A stretch of 64,000 bases of DNA, from contig NZ_VSDO01000003.1 in assembly GCF_008084145.1 (NCBI RefSeq), positions 62,001 to 126,000 on the forward strand, read 5' to 3'. Below are positions 9,128 through 19,613 of this stretch, one piece after another (position 1 is the stretch's first letter; each line of letters starts with the position of its first letter). This DNA comes from Paenibacillus faecis (GTDB lineage: Bacteria; Bacillota; Bacilli; Paenibacillales; Paenibacillaceae). The notes beneath the pieces are model-generated. The model did not search any database, had not been told where the DNA came from, and worked only from the letters and a program-made list of their open reading frames with translations. The translations under genes and the position numbers were made by a program.

Positions 9128-10363
<1,236 letters not shown>

Positions 10364-10381
10364 GATCGTTAGTATCCTCCC

Positions 10382-11335
10382 TTATCCCATTAAAGCCGCC
10401 ATCAGCGCTTTTTGCGCATGCAGCCTGTTCTCCGCTTGGTCAAAAATAATCGAATGCTCGCCGTCGATGACGCCCTCGCTGACTTCCTCGCCGCGATGCG
10501 CCGGCAGACAGTGCATAAACAAATAATCCGGCTTCGCGTACGCGGCGAGTTCCTCATCCACCTGGTAGGACGCGAACGCCGCTTCCCGGGCTTTCTGCTC
10601 CTCTTCAAATCCCATGCTGGCCCAGACATCGGTGTAAATCACATCGGCGTCCTTCACCGCCTCCCGGGGATCGCGCAGCACCTCGATAACCGCGCCCGTC
10701 GCTTGGGCGATATCCCGCGCGGACGCCACCACTTGCGGATCCGGCTCATACCCTTCCGGGCCCGCCACCGATACGTGCACGCCGAGCTTGGCTCCGCCGA
10801 TCATGAGCGAGTGCGCCATATTGTTGCCGTCGCCGATATAAGCCAGCTTAAGCCCCTTCAGCGTGCCCTTATGCTCATAGATCGTCTGGTAGTCCGCCAG
10901 CACCTGGCACGGATGAGCCAGATCGCTCAGCCCGTTAATCACGGGAACCGTGGAATAACGCGCCAAATCCACCACTTTATCATGGCCGAAGGTACGGATC
11001 ATAATCCCGTCCAGGTAGCGGGACATGACGCCCGCCGTATCGGCGATCGTCTCGCCGCGGCCCAACTGGATATCGTTCTTGCTCAAAAAGAGCGCATGGC
11101 CGCCAAGCTGGTACATTCCGACTTCGAAAGACACGCGGGTACGGGTCGACGATTTTTCAAAGATCAGCCCGATCGTTTTCCCCTTGAGCGGCTGGTAAGC
11201 CTCACCGCGCTTCTGCTTGGCTTTGATTTCGATCGCCAGATCGATCAAGTATTGAATCTCCTCGGTGGAGTAATCATCCAGCTCCAAAAAGTCGCGTCCG
11301 GTAAGATTGAATTTTTTCTGTTCCGTCAGGCTCAT
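10382..11335 (-). CDS. argF: Ornithine carbamoyltransferase
   Basis: Transfers carbamoyl from carbamoyl phosphate to ornithine, giving citrulline. The 317-residue protein carries the carbamoyl-phosphate loop SSTRTRVSFE, the DLAHPCQ motif and the ornithine-binding MHCLPAHRGEEV. The open frame extends 66 codons further upstream into argD, but that stretch is a frame shadow. The ATG at 11335 has AAAGGAGG ten nt upstream, gives the proper N-terminus MSLTEQKKF and overlaps the argD stop (ATGA), so the two are translationally coupled. Confidence 0.98.
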   Translation of the reverse strand: MSLTEQKKFNLTGRDFLELDDYSTEEIQYLIDLAIEIKAKQKRGEAYQPLKGKTIGLIFEKSSTRTRVSFEVGMYQLGGHALFLSKNDIQLGRGETIADTAGVMSRYLDGIMIRTFGHDKVVDLARYSTVPVINGLSDLAHPCQVLADYQTIYEHKGTLKGLKLAYIGDGNNMAHSLMIGGAKLGVHVSVAGPEGYEPDPQVVASARDIAQATGAVIEVLRDPREAVKDADVIYTDVWASMGFEEEQKAREAAFASYQVDEELAAYAKPDYLFMHCLPAHRGEEVSEGVIDGEHSIIFDQAENRLHAQKALMAALMG

Positions 11336-12534
11336 AACTTCATTTCCTCCTTTACGGCATCCTTGGCGGCATGGTCGGCGATGAGGCCCGTCAGCGTTTC
11401 GACCGCCTGGTCGATCTCCTCGCGGGTCACGAGCAAATTCGGCAAAAGCCGGATAACGTTCGGACCGGCGGTCACGAACAGCAGCTTGTTTTGCTGCCCC
11501 GCGGTCACAATCTCTCCGACCGGTCCGGCACACTCGATGCCGATGATCAGGCCGAGGCCGCGAATGTCCCGCACGAACGGTTGGTCCGCCAAGGCCACGC
11601 GCAGTTGCTCCATCAAATAGGCGCTCGCCTCCGCCGCCCGTTCCGGCACGCGCTCCTCACGCATCGTCTCGATCGTGGCGATCACCGCCGCCGCGGAAAC
11701 CGGGTTGCCGCCGAAGGTCGAGGCATGCGTCCCCGGCGTGAACGCTTCGCGCAGGAAGTCCTTCGCCAGCATCGCGCCGGCCGGCAGTCCGCTGGCAATC
11801 CCCTTGGCCGTGGTGAAAATATCCGGCTCGACGTCGTACTGCTGATGCGCAAACCAGGTGCCGGTCCGGCCCATACCGGTCTGCACCTCGTCAAGGATCA
11901 GCAGCAGCCCCTCCTGTTTGCAGAGCGCCGCAAGCTCCTGAACAAACCCGCGCTCCACCGGGTACACGCCGCCCTCGGCCTGCACCAGTTCCAGCATGAC
12001 GGCCGCCGTCTTCGGCCCGATCGCCGAACGGAGCGCGTCCAAATCATGCAGAGGCACCGTTTTGAAGCCTTCCGGCAGCGGAAGGAACCCGTCCTTCACT
12101 TTCTGCTGGCCGGTGGCGGTCAGCGTGGCCAGGGTCCGGCCGTGGAAGGACTGCTCGAACGTAATGATTTCATAGCGGTCCGCGCCCTTCACCTTCTGAT
12201 GGTAGCGGCGGGCCAGCTTGATGGCCGCTTCGTTCGCTTCCGCGCCGCTGTTGCAGAAAAAGACCGCATCCGCGCAGCTGACTTCCGTCAGCAGCCGCGC
12301 CGCTTTTTCCTGCTGGGGAATGTGAAACAGGTTCGAAATATGCCACAGCTCGTCGAGCTGGGCTTTCACCTTCTCTTTGACTTTCTCCGGGGCGTGCCCC
12401 AGATTGGTGACGGCCAGGCCGCTCATGAAGTCCAGGTACCGGTTGCCTTGATCGTCCCAGACCCAGCTTCCGTGCCCTTTGACCAGATTCAGCGGATAGC
12501 GGGCATAGGTCGTAAACAGCACGCTTTGCGTCAT
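11332..12534 (-). CDS. argD: Acetylornithine aminotransferase
   Basis: PLP-dependent class III aminotransferase converting N-acetylglutamate semialdehyde to N-acetylornithine. The 400-residue protein contains FCNSGAEANEAAIKLAR, the aspartate motif LILDEVQTGMGRTG and the Schiff-base lysine in TTAKGIASGLP. GAGGAG precedes the ATG. It lies 32 bp after argB and overlaps argF by 4 bp. Confidence 0.97.
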   Translation of the reverse strand: MTQSVLFTTYARYPLNLVKGHGSWVWDDQGNRYLDFMSGLAVTNLGHAPEKVKEKVKAQLDELWHISNLFHIPQQEKAARLLTEVSCADAVFFCNSGAEANEAAIKLARRYHQKVKGADRYEIITFEQSFHGRTLATLTATGQQKVKDGFLPLPEGFKTVPLHDLDALRSAIGPKTAAVMLELVQAEGGVYPVERGFVQELAALCKQEGLLLILDEVQTGMGRTGTWFAHQQYDVEPDIFTTAKGIASGLPAGAMLAKDFLREAFTPGTHASTFGGNPVSAAAVIATIETMREERVPERAAEASAYLMEQLRVALADQPFVRDIRGLGLIIGIECAGPVGEIVTAGQQNKLLFVTAGPNVIRLLPNLLVTREEIDQAVETLTGLIADHAAKDAVKEEMKL

Positions 12535-12566
12535 TTTCCCATCTCCTCTACATTAAACGATTTCTT

Positions 12567-13412
12567 TTACTGCATGCGCAATATCTTCGTGCCGATCGCC
12601 TCTCCGGCCAACACCTTGCCCAGCACGCCGGGGACGCTGCCGTCGACAATGACCACCTCGTTCACTTTGCCGCTGATGCAGGCCACGGCCGCCCGAACTT
12701 TCGGAATCATGCCGCCGTAAATTTCTCCGGTAAGAATCATATCTTCAATCTGCTGCACGGTCACTGTCGGCAGGACTCTTTTTTCCCCGTTCACCGTCTT
12801 CATAATACCCGGCACATCCGTCACCACGATCATCCGCTGCACGCCGAGCACCGATGCGACGGCGCCCGCCGCCGTATCCGCGTTGATGTTGTAGCGCTGT
12901 CCTTCGCGGTCCATGCCCACCGGAGCGATAACCGGAATATAACCCAGCTTCTGCACCCCTTCAATCAGCTCGGCATTGACGCCGGTAACGTCGCCGACCC
13001 GTCCGACTTCCGCGGCGTTCACGACCGGCTTCGCCTGAATCAGGCCGCCGTCCACGCCGGACAACCCGACCGCCTTTCCGCCCGCCTGCCCGATCCGGCG
13101 GACGATCTTTTTGTTGATGCTGCCCGCAAGCACCATCTCCACCACATCGAGCACCTCTTCGGAGGTATAGCGAAGTCCGTTCACAAAGCGCGATTCAATC
13201 CCCAGTTTGCCCAGGTTCTCGGAGATCGCCGGCCCGCCGCCATGGACGATCACGGGCTGAATCCCGTCCTCCTGAAGTCCGGCCAAGTCCTTGTAAAACG
13301 AATCCGGCAACTCCTCCAGCGTGCTGCCCCCGCATTTCATGACAAACGTCCGCTTCACGGCAATCCCCGGCGCTCCGGCGGATAATTGGCCGCCTTCCAG
13401 TACGATTCTCAC
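12567..13412 (-). CDS. argB: Acetylglutamate kinase
   Basis: Phosphorylates N-acetylglutamate, the second committed step. The amino-acid-kinase fold is evident: MKCGGSTLEELPDSF near the start, then VHGGGPAISE, NINADTAAGAVA and a C-terminal VIVDGSVPG. The frame stays open to 13520, but that extension lies in a repeat element. The GTG at 13412 with GAGGGGAG about seven nt upstream is the best start and gives 281 residues. Even so, about 20 residues precede the usual N-terminus. Confidence 0.96.
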   Translation of the reverse strand: MRIVLEGGQLSAGAPGIAVKRTFVMKCGGSTLEELPDSFYKDLAGLQEDGIQPVIVHGGGPAISENLGKLGIESRFVNGLRYTSEEVLDVVEMVLAGSINKKIVRRIGQAGGKAVGLSGVDGGLIQAKPVVNAAEVGRVGDVTGVNAELIEGVQKLGYIPVIAPVGMDREGQRYNINADTAAGAVASVLGVQRMIVVTDVPGIMKTVNGEKRVLPTVTVQQIEDMILTGEIYGGMIPKVRAAVACISGKVNEVVIVDGSVPGVLGKVLAGEAIGTKILRMQ

Positions 13413-13470
13413 TCCCGTTCTCCCCTCTCTGCGTTCACTGAACCGCTCACTGAACCGCTCAGCAACATCG

Positions 13471-13660
13471 AATTCCTGCATATCTGCAGGTTTTTCCCTG
13501 TAAGAAGCCATAAATCTCAAAATTCCTGCAATGGTGCAGGAGCTTACATCGAAATCGGCGCGATTATCAAAAAGCGTCCGAAATACCTGCGGATTTGCAG
13601 CTTTTTTCGCATACCCCTCATGGATCGGCCAGAATTCCTGCAGATTAGCATCTTTTCATG
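13471..13660 (+). repeat. Four-module intergenic element, family A, copy 2
   Basis: Modules at 13475, 13525, 13586 and 13637 (steps 50, 61, 51, identical to copies 1 and 4). The left half CCTGC is kept in all four while right halves vary (GTGCA, TTGCA, TAGCA). The element sits in the 327-bp gap between argJ and argB, inside the operon. A short tandem duplication ACTGAACCGCTC lies between it and the argB ribosome binding site (about 13437-13460). Confidence 0.85.
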
Positions 13661-13739
13661 CTACGACCTCTCTGATGGGCACCCGTTGGGCACCAGATGG
13701 CACCAAACCAACCTGCCATTTCATTTATCTTTCGTCGGC

Positions 13740-14975
13740 TTATGTCCGATAAGCCGCATTGATTCGCACATAGTCGTAAGTCAAATCGCAGCCCCAAGCC
13801 GTCGCGCGGCCGCCGCCCCCGTGCAGGTCGACATGGATCGCAACCGTGTCGCCCTGGAGGTAAGCCAGCGCCTCTTCCTCGTCGAAAGGAATCGGGCGCG
13901 AGCCGGCCAAAACGACGATGTCGCCCAGCCGGATATCCACGGTATCCGGATTCACCGGCTCCCCGGCGCGGCCGACCGCCGCGATGATGCGGCCCCAGTT
14001 GGCGTCGGCCCCGAAAACGGCCGACTTCACCAGGCTGGAGCCGACGATCGTCTTGGCGATGGCGCGCGCGGAAGCATCGGTGACGGCGCCTTCCACCGTC
14101 ACTTCGACCAGGCGCGTGGCGCCTTCGCCGTCGCGGGCGATCGCCTGTGCCAGCGTCTGGCACACGTGGCGGAACCCGGCCGCAAAGGCCTCCCAGTCGG
14201 GATGGCCCGGCGCCAGCTCCCGGTTGCCCGCGAGCCCGCTGGCCATCGCGACCAGCATGTCGTTCGTGCTCGTATCCCCGTCGACCGTGATCATGTTGAA
14301 CGTCACGTCGGTGGTGGTGCCGAGCAGGCTTTGCAGCGCCTGCGGCTCGACGGCGGCATCGGTCGTCACGAAGGCGAGCATCGTCGCCATGTTCGGATGA
14401 ATCATGCCCGAGCCCTTCGCCGCCCCGGCGATCCGCACCTCGCGGCCGTCCACCGCCAGGCTCACGCACACCTCCTTCTTCACGAGGTCGGTGGTGAGAA
14501 TCGCCTGGCAGAACTGCTCGGCGCCGTCGTCGCCGCCGGACAGCACGCCCGGCAAGCCGGCGATGCCGCCTTCGACGCGGTCCATCGGCAGCAGTTCGCC
14601 GATGACGCCCGTGGAGGCGACGGCGACTTCGTGCTCGGCGAGCCCGAAGGCCGCGGCCGCCGCGGCGCGCATGGCGTAGGCATCGGCCTCGCCCTGCTGC
14701 CCGGTGCAGGCGTTGGCGTTGCCGCTGTTGACGACGACGGCTTTCAGCCGCCGCCCGCCGGACGCGAGACTCTCGCGCGTCACTTTCAGCGGGGCGGCCT
14801 GGAACACGTTCGTCGTATAGACGGCCGCCGCCACCGCGGGCACCTCGCACACAATCGCGCCGAGATCGTTGCGCGTCGTTTTCTTAAGACCGCAATGCAG
14901 GCCGCCGGCCCGAAACCCTTTCGGCGAAGTAACGGAACCCTCCGGCGCCACGCTAAACAAACTAACTACTCCCAT
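13740..14975 (-). CDS. argJ: Bifunctional ornithine acetyltransferase / N-acetylglutamate synthase
   Basis: Recycles the acetyl group from N-acetylornithine to glutamate, and possibly also makes N-acetylglutamate from acetyl-CoA. The 411-residue precursor self-cleaves before the threonine in MATML (in GMIHPNMATMLAF), giving alpha and beta chains, and the site is intact. VDGDTSTNDM and GANWGRI are also conserved. The ATG at 14975 has AAAGGAG six nt upstream. An earlier in-frame ATG (14999) lacks a site. Strong antisense frames here (up to 556 codons) are artefacts of high GC. Confidence 0.97.
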   Translation of the reverse strand: MGVVSLFSVAPEGSVTSPKGFRAGGLHCGLKKTTRNDLGAIVCEVPAVAAAVYTTNVFQAAPLKVTRESLASGGRRLKAVVVNSGNANACTGQQGEADAYAMRAAAAAAFGLAEHEVAVASTGVIGELLPMDRVEGGIAGLPGVLSGGDDGAEQFCQAILTTDLVKKEVCVSLAVDGREVRIAGAAKGSGMIHPNMATMLAFVTTDAAVEPQALQSLLGTTTDVTFNMITVDGDTSTNDMLVAMASGLAGNRELAPGHPDWEAFAAGFRHVCQTLAQAIARDGEGATRLVEVTVEGAVTDASARAIAKTIVGSSLVKSAVFGADANWGRIIAAVGRAGEPVNPDTVDIRLGDIVVLAGSRPIPFDEEEALAYLQGDTVAIHVDLHGGGGRATAWGCDLTYDYVRINAAYRT

Positions 14976-15036
14976 GACGTTCTCCTTTCGTATTGCCACC
15001 TCAATCTTTTTTATATGAAACGTTTTATAGAGCGAT

Positions 15037-16083
15037 TTACGGATACACCGGACTGAGCTGAAGGCCCAATGTCTCGTCCCAGCCCATCATCAGGTTCAGA
15101 TTTTGGATCGCCTGCCCGGCGGCTCCTTTGACGACATTATCGATGACCGAGATGATCGTCAAACGCCCGGTGCGCGGGTCGGCGGCGAAGCCGATATCGC
15201 AATAGTTGGAACCGAACACCTCTTTGGTCGCCGGCCACTTCCCGGATTCCCTGATGCGGACGAACGGCTTTCCTTCGTAATATTGACGATATAGTTCGAC
15301 GAGATTTTCCTCGGTATAAGTTCCTTTTAAACCGGCGTATATCGTACTCATGATGCCCCGGGTCATCGGTGTCAGATGGGTGGTGAACGTCACGGTCACC
15401 GCTTCTCCCGCCACCTCCGACAGGCATTGTTCAATCTCCGGAATATGCTGATGCTTGTTGACTTTATACACTTTCAGATTCTCGTTGATTTCCGCGTAAT
15501 GCGTTATCAGGCTGGTGCCCCGCCCCGCGCCGGAAACGCCCGACTTGGCGTCGATAATGATCGAGCCGGGATCGATCCAGCCCTCGCGCAGAACCGGTAT
15601 CAAGCCCAACAGCGTGGCTGTGGGATAACAGCCGGGATTGGAGATCAACTCCGCCCCTTTGACCTGGGCCCCATTGACTTCGGACAGGCCGTAGACCGCT
15701 TTTTCCAGCAGCCCCGCTTCGGGGGCCTCATGTTTATACCATGTCTCGTATACCGCACCATCCTTGATCCGGAAGTCGCCCGACAGATCGATTACCCTAA
15801 GCCCGGCGGCCAACAGCTGCGGAACCAGTTTCCCGCTTACGCCGGAAGGAGTGGCGGTGAACACCACGTCGGCTTTTTCGGCGATTTCGCGCGGATCGAC
15901 ACCGTCCAAAGGCCGGGTAACGAGGTTGGACAGATGCGGAAACCCTTCCGTGATCGGCGCTCCCGCGCTTGATGCGGAGATGACCGAAGCGATTTCCACC
16001 CGCGGATGTCCCAATAAAAAACGAATCAGTTCCACACCGCCATACCCCGTGGAACCGACAATGGCAACTTTAATTTTCTCCAT
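15037..16083 (-). CDS. argC: N-acetyl-gamma-glutamyl-phosphate reductase
   Basis: NADPH-dependent reduction of N-acetylglutamyl phosphate to the semialdehyde. The Rossmann loop GSTGYGGVEL lies at the N-terminus, the active-site cysteine in SNPGCYPTA, and the HxPE motif in HQHIPEIEQ. First gene of the operon. Start: ATG 16083 with GGAAGG five nt upstream. A GTG two codons earlier (16089) is a possible alternative. 61 bp separates it from argJ. Confidence 0.97.
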   Translation of the reverse strand: MEKIKVAIVGSTGYGGVELIRFLLGHPRVEIASVISASSAGAPITEGFPHLSNLVTRPLDGVDPREIAEKADVVFTATPSGVSGKLVPQLLAAGLRVIDLSGDFRIKDGAVYETWYKHEAPEAGLLEKAVYGLSEVNGAQVKGAELISNPGCYPTATLLGLIPVLREGWIDPGSIIIDAKSGVSGAGRGTSLITHYAEINENLKVYKVNKHQHIPEIEQCLSEVAGEAVTVTFTTHLTPMTRGIMSTIYAGLKGTYTEENLVELYRQYYEGKPFVRIRESGKWPATKEVFGSNYCDIGFAADPRTGRLTIISVIDNVVKGAAGQAIQNLNLMMGWDETLGLQLSPVYP

Positions 16084-16164
16084 GCTCACCTTCCGCCTCT
16101 CTTTCTCCTCCCAAGGACGCTTGGAATATCGGAATCGGAATGTATCCCTTTATTCGTAAGTACG

Positions 16165-16197
16165 TATTATTATACATTCATATTTATATATATACAA
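16165..16197 (-). promoter_or_regulatory. Promoter of the arginine operon with possible ArgR/AhrC half-site
   Basis: Read leftward: TTGTAT (16197-16192), 17 nt, TATAAT (16174-16169). The spacer and -10 overlap TATGAATGTATAATAATA (16182-16165), which matches the left half of the ARG box (TNTGAAT-W4-ATTCANA) but poorly the right half. Repression by an arginine-responsive ArgR/AhrC is expected for this pathway. The operator assignment is tentative. Confidence 0.6.
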
Positions 16198-16320
16198 CGA
16201 TAAATTTTCATGACATGTCAGCCTTTTTCATGACACTTCCATTTTTTGGTTTGTATTCTTTGCGCCTTGCCACTATCCTGAATTAAGTGCCTGTTATACC
16301 TTGAGGAGGTAGAAATACAT

Positions 16321-17319
16321 ATGATTTGTATGCAATGTGGTCAAATTTATGAAAAGGGAAAATTTTGCGTGAAATGCGGAAGTCCCCTGGCGAAGGAACC
16401 GGGGCCGTCCGCGGAACCTCAGTCGGCGGCCGCCTCGGAGACCGGGGGTGCCGTCACCTTTACGTTCCCGTCCGCTTCTTCTGCCGCATCCGGCTTGGAC
16501 AACCCTGACCGGGAACCGGAGACAGCCGCTCCAAACGCTCCAAAGGAATCGGCTACTCAACCTTCCCCCGCTTTCGGCGCGAATCCGGCACCGAACGTGA
16601 ACCCGACAACTCACGGGGAGCCGGCTCCCGGAGGACATCGGGCCGCCCCGTCCGATTCTTCGGACATTCCCGCGCTGCCGTCGATGGCCAAGGGCTGGGA
16701 ACAGGTGAAAAAGAGCCAGGTCGTCCAACAGGGAACGGTGATCAGCAAACAGTATTTCGCCTATTATTTGAAGGCGTTGAAGAATCCGTTCGACACGGCC
16801 GTTAAACTGGACAAGTCCCATTTTACCAACGGGATGCTGACGATCGTCCTTACCTCGCTGCTGCTTCCGCTCGTGTTCTATTTTACGAGCCTGCAGAACG
16901 CTTATTTTCATCTCCCGTTTTTCCGCGGCGTGATCAAACCGTTTCTGCTAATTCTGATCGCCCTGCTTCTGACCAGCGGGATCGTGTTTGGACTCATCCG
17001 ACTGGCGCGTGTCGCCAGCGACTATATGTCCGTCACCACCAAGCTCGGGACCCTGCTCGTTCCGGCGACCGCTTCCCTGGTGCTGTGTATTGTCAGCGTG
17101 ATTCTGGAACTCAATCCAAACGTGCCGCTGTTCTTTTTTCTGGTCGCCCTGACGTTCATCTTCACGGCGATTACGGCGGCCCTTCTGGGCAGCCGCAAAG
17201 CATCGGCCGGCGGTTTGGATCCGCTGTACGGCGCCGTCGTCGCCTGCATCGCGTTCGGCTATATCCTCTTCAAGTTTGCCGACTTCGGGAGTAACGCGTT
17301 TATGGGCGGCATCCTATAA
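16321..17319 (+). CDS. Zinc-ribbon membrane protein with five predicted membrane segments
   Basis: A 332-residue protein of unknown function. An N-terminal CxxC-CxxC zinc ribbon (CMQCG...CVKCG, residues 3-20) is followed by a Pro/Ala/Ser-rich linker to about 125 and then about five hydrophobic segments (about 178-197, 209-230, 241-263, 269-289, 299-318). No catalytic motif was recognised. GAGGAGGT lies ten nt before the ATG. It is 24 bp upstream of a TcaA/YvbJ-like gene with a similar zinc ribbon, so the two probably form an operon and may act together in the envelope. A weak promoter (TTGTAT, 17 nt, TATCCT) lies near 16250-16280, divergent from the arginine operon. Confidence 0.8.
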   Translation: MICMQCGQIYEKGKFCVKCGSPLAKEPGPSAEPQSAAASETGGAVTFTFPSASSAASGLDNPDREPETAAPNAPKESATQPSPAFGANPAPNVNPTTHGEPAPGGHRAAPSDSSDIPALPSMAKGWEQVKKSQVVQQGTVISKQYFAYYLKALKNPFDTAVKLDKSHFTNGMLTIVLTSLLLPLVFYFTSLQNAYFHLPFFRGVIKPFLLILIALLLTSGIVFGLIRLARVASDYMSVTTKLGTLLVPATASLVLCIVSVILELNPNVPLFFFLVALTFIFTAITAALLGSRKASAGGLDPLYGAVVACIAFGYILFKFADFGSNAFMGGIL

Positions 17320-17343
17320 CGGAATTTCGGAGGGAATTCGTTT

Positions 17344-18834
17344 ATGGTGAACTACTGTAGTGAATGCGGCGTAAAGCTTGAAGCGGAGTCGCGATTTTGT
17401 CATGAATGCGGTACTTTGGTGGAAGACCCTGACCTGGCGGAGGCGGTTCCCGCCGCCGAACCCGCCGGAACGGAAGCTGTGAACCTCCAGAACCAAGCGG
17501 CGCCCTCGGGCATCTCTTGGTTGAGGCAGCACAAGTGGGCAGCTTATGGCTTCCTGGCACTCCTGCTTGTGCTCGGCGGTTTGTATTCCGCGGGCGCCTA
17601 TTTTACCGATGGCAACCGGATCGTGTCCCGGTTCGAACAAGTCGTCAAAAAGGGCGACGCCGCTGCGCTCGCCTCCCTGCTTCAGCCGGGGGACAAAGCG
17701 TTGATCGTCAACAAAGATACCGCCCTGCCGCTTCTGAATTACCTCAATAAAGACGAGTTTGCCCGCGCCTTCCTGGTGGAAGAACTGCGGGATCAAGTGG
17801 CGAGGGCCAAAAAGGCTAACAAGGCTGACAAGTCTGACAAGGGCAAGGAGGAGTTTACCGCCTCTGAGGGACTTGGCAACAGCATCATTCAAGTGAAGAA
17901 GTCGGGGAAAGCGCTGTGGCTGTTCGATCATTATTCCCTAGTCGTGACGCCTATTTATCCCTATGTCGACACGACCTACGAGGGAACCGAAATTTCGGTC
18001 GACGGCAAGGCAATCGCAACTTCCGACGACGAGTATTTCGGCGAGGAACTCGGCCCCCTTATGCCGGGCACCCATGACATGACGGCCAAATACGTTGGCA
18101 AGTATGCGACGCTCGAAACGAAGGAGACCGTTACCTTCGGCGATGCGCTCAAATATTATGAGGTCGACCTGGACCTGGAAGGCAGCTATATTAACGTGGC
18201 GTCCGATGAACGGGATGTCGCTATTTTCATCGATGGCAAGGATACCGGATTGACCACCGGCAGTTTCGAAGATATCGGCCCGCTCCTGCTGGACGGAAGC
18301 AGCGAGGTGTATGGACAGAAAGAGTATCCTTGGGGCGTCGTACAAAGTGAAAAGCTCCCCATCAAGAACACTTACATCCGGGTAGAGCTCGAACCGGAAA
18401 ACGAGGCGTTCCGGACCACCGTTCAGACCGCCGCAAAGACGTTTTTTCAAGAGATGATCACGGCCCTAAATACACAGGACACCTCCAAGGCGGCTCATAT
18501 GTCGGAACCGGTCAAACAGTCTATTGACACGTTGATCCAGGAACTGAAAGCACAAAAAGCCGTTTACAACGGAAAAGTGAATAAGATCGCGTTTGATATG
18601 GACAGCATCAAGCTGTCGGACTGGGGCGGGGAGTATAAAGCTACGGTTAACATGATGGTCGATTTAACCGAATCCGTCCACCTTTCGGTCGACCCTTCGT
18701 CCAAAACGACCGAAGATACCAGCATCAAACAGACGCTGGAGCTGACCTATTTGGAGCAGAGACAGTGGATCGTAACGGACTTCTATGACGCCTATTCCTT
18801 TAACGGGGCGAATACGGAGGAAATCTTGCTGTAA
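17344..18834 (+). CDS. TcaA/YvbJ-like zinc-ribbon membrane protein
   Basis: A 496-residue protein: zinc ribbon (CSECG...CHECG, about 5-23), acidic Ala-rich linker, one transmembrane helix (about 65-85), then a large extracytoplasmic part. The latter reads as repeated TcaA-type domains (RFEQVVKKGDAAALASLLQP... and two PEGA-like units with ISVDGKAIAT and IFIDGKDTG) plus a C-terminal NTF2-like segment ending in QRQWIVTDFYDAYSF. Staphylococcal TcaA influences glycopeptide susceptibility and envelope sensing. Transferring that role here would be inference. GGAGGGAATTCGTTT precedes the ATG. Confidence 0.8.
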   Translation: MVNYCSECGVKLEAESRFCHECGTLVEDPDLAEAVPAAEPAGTEAVNLQNQAAPSGISWLRQHKWAAYGFLALLLVLGGLYSAGAYFTDGNRIVSRFEQVVKKGDAAALASLLQPGDKALIVNKDTALPLLNYLNKDEFARAFLVEELRDQVARAKKANKADKSDKGKEEFTASEGLGNSIIQVKKSGKALWLFDHYSLVVTPIYPYVDTTYEGTEISVDGKAIATSDDEYFGEELGPLMPGTHDMTAKYVGKYATLETKETVTFGDALKYYEVDLDLEGSYINVASDERDVAIFIDGKDTGLTTGSFEDIGPLLLDGSSEVYGQKEYPWGVVQSEKLPIKNTYIRVELEPENEAFRTTVQTAAKTFFQEMITALNTQDTSKAAHMSEPVKQSIDTLIQELKAQKAVYNGKVNKIAFDMDSIKLSDWGGEYKATVNMMVDLTESVHLSVDPSSKTTEDTSIKQTLELTYLEQRQWIVTDFYDAYSFNGANTEEILL

Positions 18835-18845
18835 TTAGAAAAAAG

Positions 18846-18884
18846 GTGCGGGTTTGAAAGGAAAATTCCTTTTAACCCGCACTA
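18846..18884. terminator. Long perfect hairpin after the TcaA-like gene
   Basis: GTGCGGGTT...AACCCGCAC with an AAAGGA/TCCTTT inner stem, 11 nt after the stop codon. The T-run is on the leftward side (CCTTTTTT), so it is a classical terminator for minus-strand transcripts and only a hairpin for the rightward gene. Confidence 0.65.
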
Positions 18885-19006
18885 GGTTGCATCAAACCCG
18901 GCGCCGCATCCCCACGCCACTCCGCCTTTTTGAGGCGGTTGCGGCATTTGATTCGGGGACGCTGTTTCGGCCCAAACCGAAAGCGCGCGTCCATATCGCA
19001 AACCAA

Positions 19007-19198
19007 AATTCCTGCAAATCTGCAGGAATTTTTCGTCGTTTGGAGCCCGAATTATAAAATTCCTGCAAAAGTGCAGGGATTTTCGTCAGAAAAGTGCCCA
19101 TATCGCGAATCTTCCAAAAATTCCTGCACTATCGCATCTTTTTGCTTGAAGACCGGCAAAAGCCCCGTGAAATTCCTGCACTTCTGCATCTTTTTGTT
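19007..19198 (+). repeat. Four-module intergenic element, family A, copy 3
   Basis: Modules at 19011, 19062, 19123 and 19175 (steps 51, 61, 52). Each is preceded by AAATTCCTGCA or AAAATTCCTGCA and followed by a T-run. The left half CCTGCA is invariant. The right halves read TGCA, TGCA, CGCA and TGCA. Here the element lies between convergent genes, unlike the other copies. Confidence 0.85.
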
Positions 19199-19222
19199 AG
19201 TTTCGACGCTCTGGCAGTTGCG

Positions 19223-19450
19223 CATCCACCGGTTGCAGCGGCAGTCAGTCCGAGCAGCGCCTGCCACAGTCCGGCTTGCGGCCGCTACGCCTTCTGCCGG
19301 TATCTGCAGCAGTTCTAGCAGCTTCTCTGGCGGCCGGCATCCACCAATTGCAACGGCAGTCAGTCTGAGCAGCGCCTGCCACAGTCCGGCCCTGGCAGCT
19401 GCGCCTTCTGCCAGTATCTGCGGCTGTCCGAGCGGCATCTCTGACAGCTG
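19223..19450. repeat. Direct tandem duplication, period 115 bp
   Basis: The segment beginning CATCCACC...TTGCA...CGGCAGTCAGTC...GAGCAGCGCCTGCC at 19223 recurs at 19338 with few changes over roughly the first 60 bp, and more loosely after that. Beyond it (to 19613) the sequence is GC-rich and low in complexity, with recurring CTTCTGCC and GCTGCGCCTTCT words. No supported gene. Open frames here are compositional. Confidence 0.7.
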
Positions 19451-19613
19451 CAGCATCTGCTGGCCACGGCTTCTGCCCCCCAGCTTCTGCCGGCTTCTGC
19501 GGCAGTCTGGTGGCTGCGCCTTCTACGGCACTCCGCCGCTGCGGCTGCCCTGCAGCCTTGGCTCGCAGCTTTAGCCGCCAAGCCGCCGGCCAAGGCCCCT
19601 GCCTCACAGCTCT

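Noticed and set aside
11336..11533. Upstream extension of argF
   Set aside because: It lies within argD in another frame. The coupled ATG at 11335 has AAAGGAGG.
13413..13520. Upstream extension of argB to 13520
   Set aside because: It reads through the repeat element, whereas a GTG with a good ribosome binding site at 13412 gives nearly the normal length.
13386..15056. 556-codon rightward open frame antisense to argJ
   Set aside because: No ribosome binding site and Arg/His/Gly-rich composition typical of the antisense of a GC-rich gene. It begins in argB, crosses the intergenic repeat element and covers argJ.
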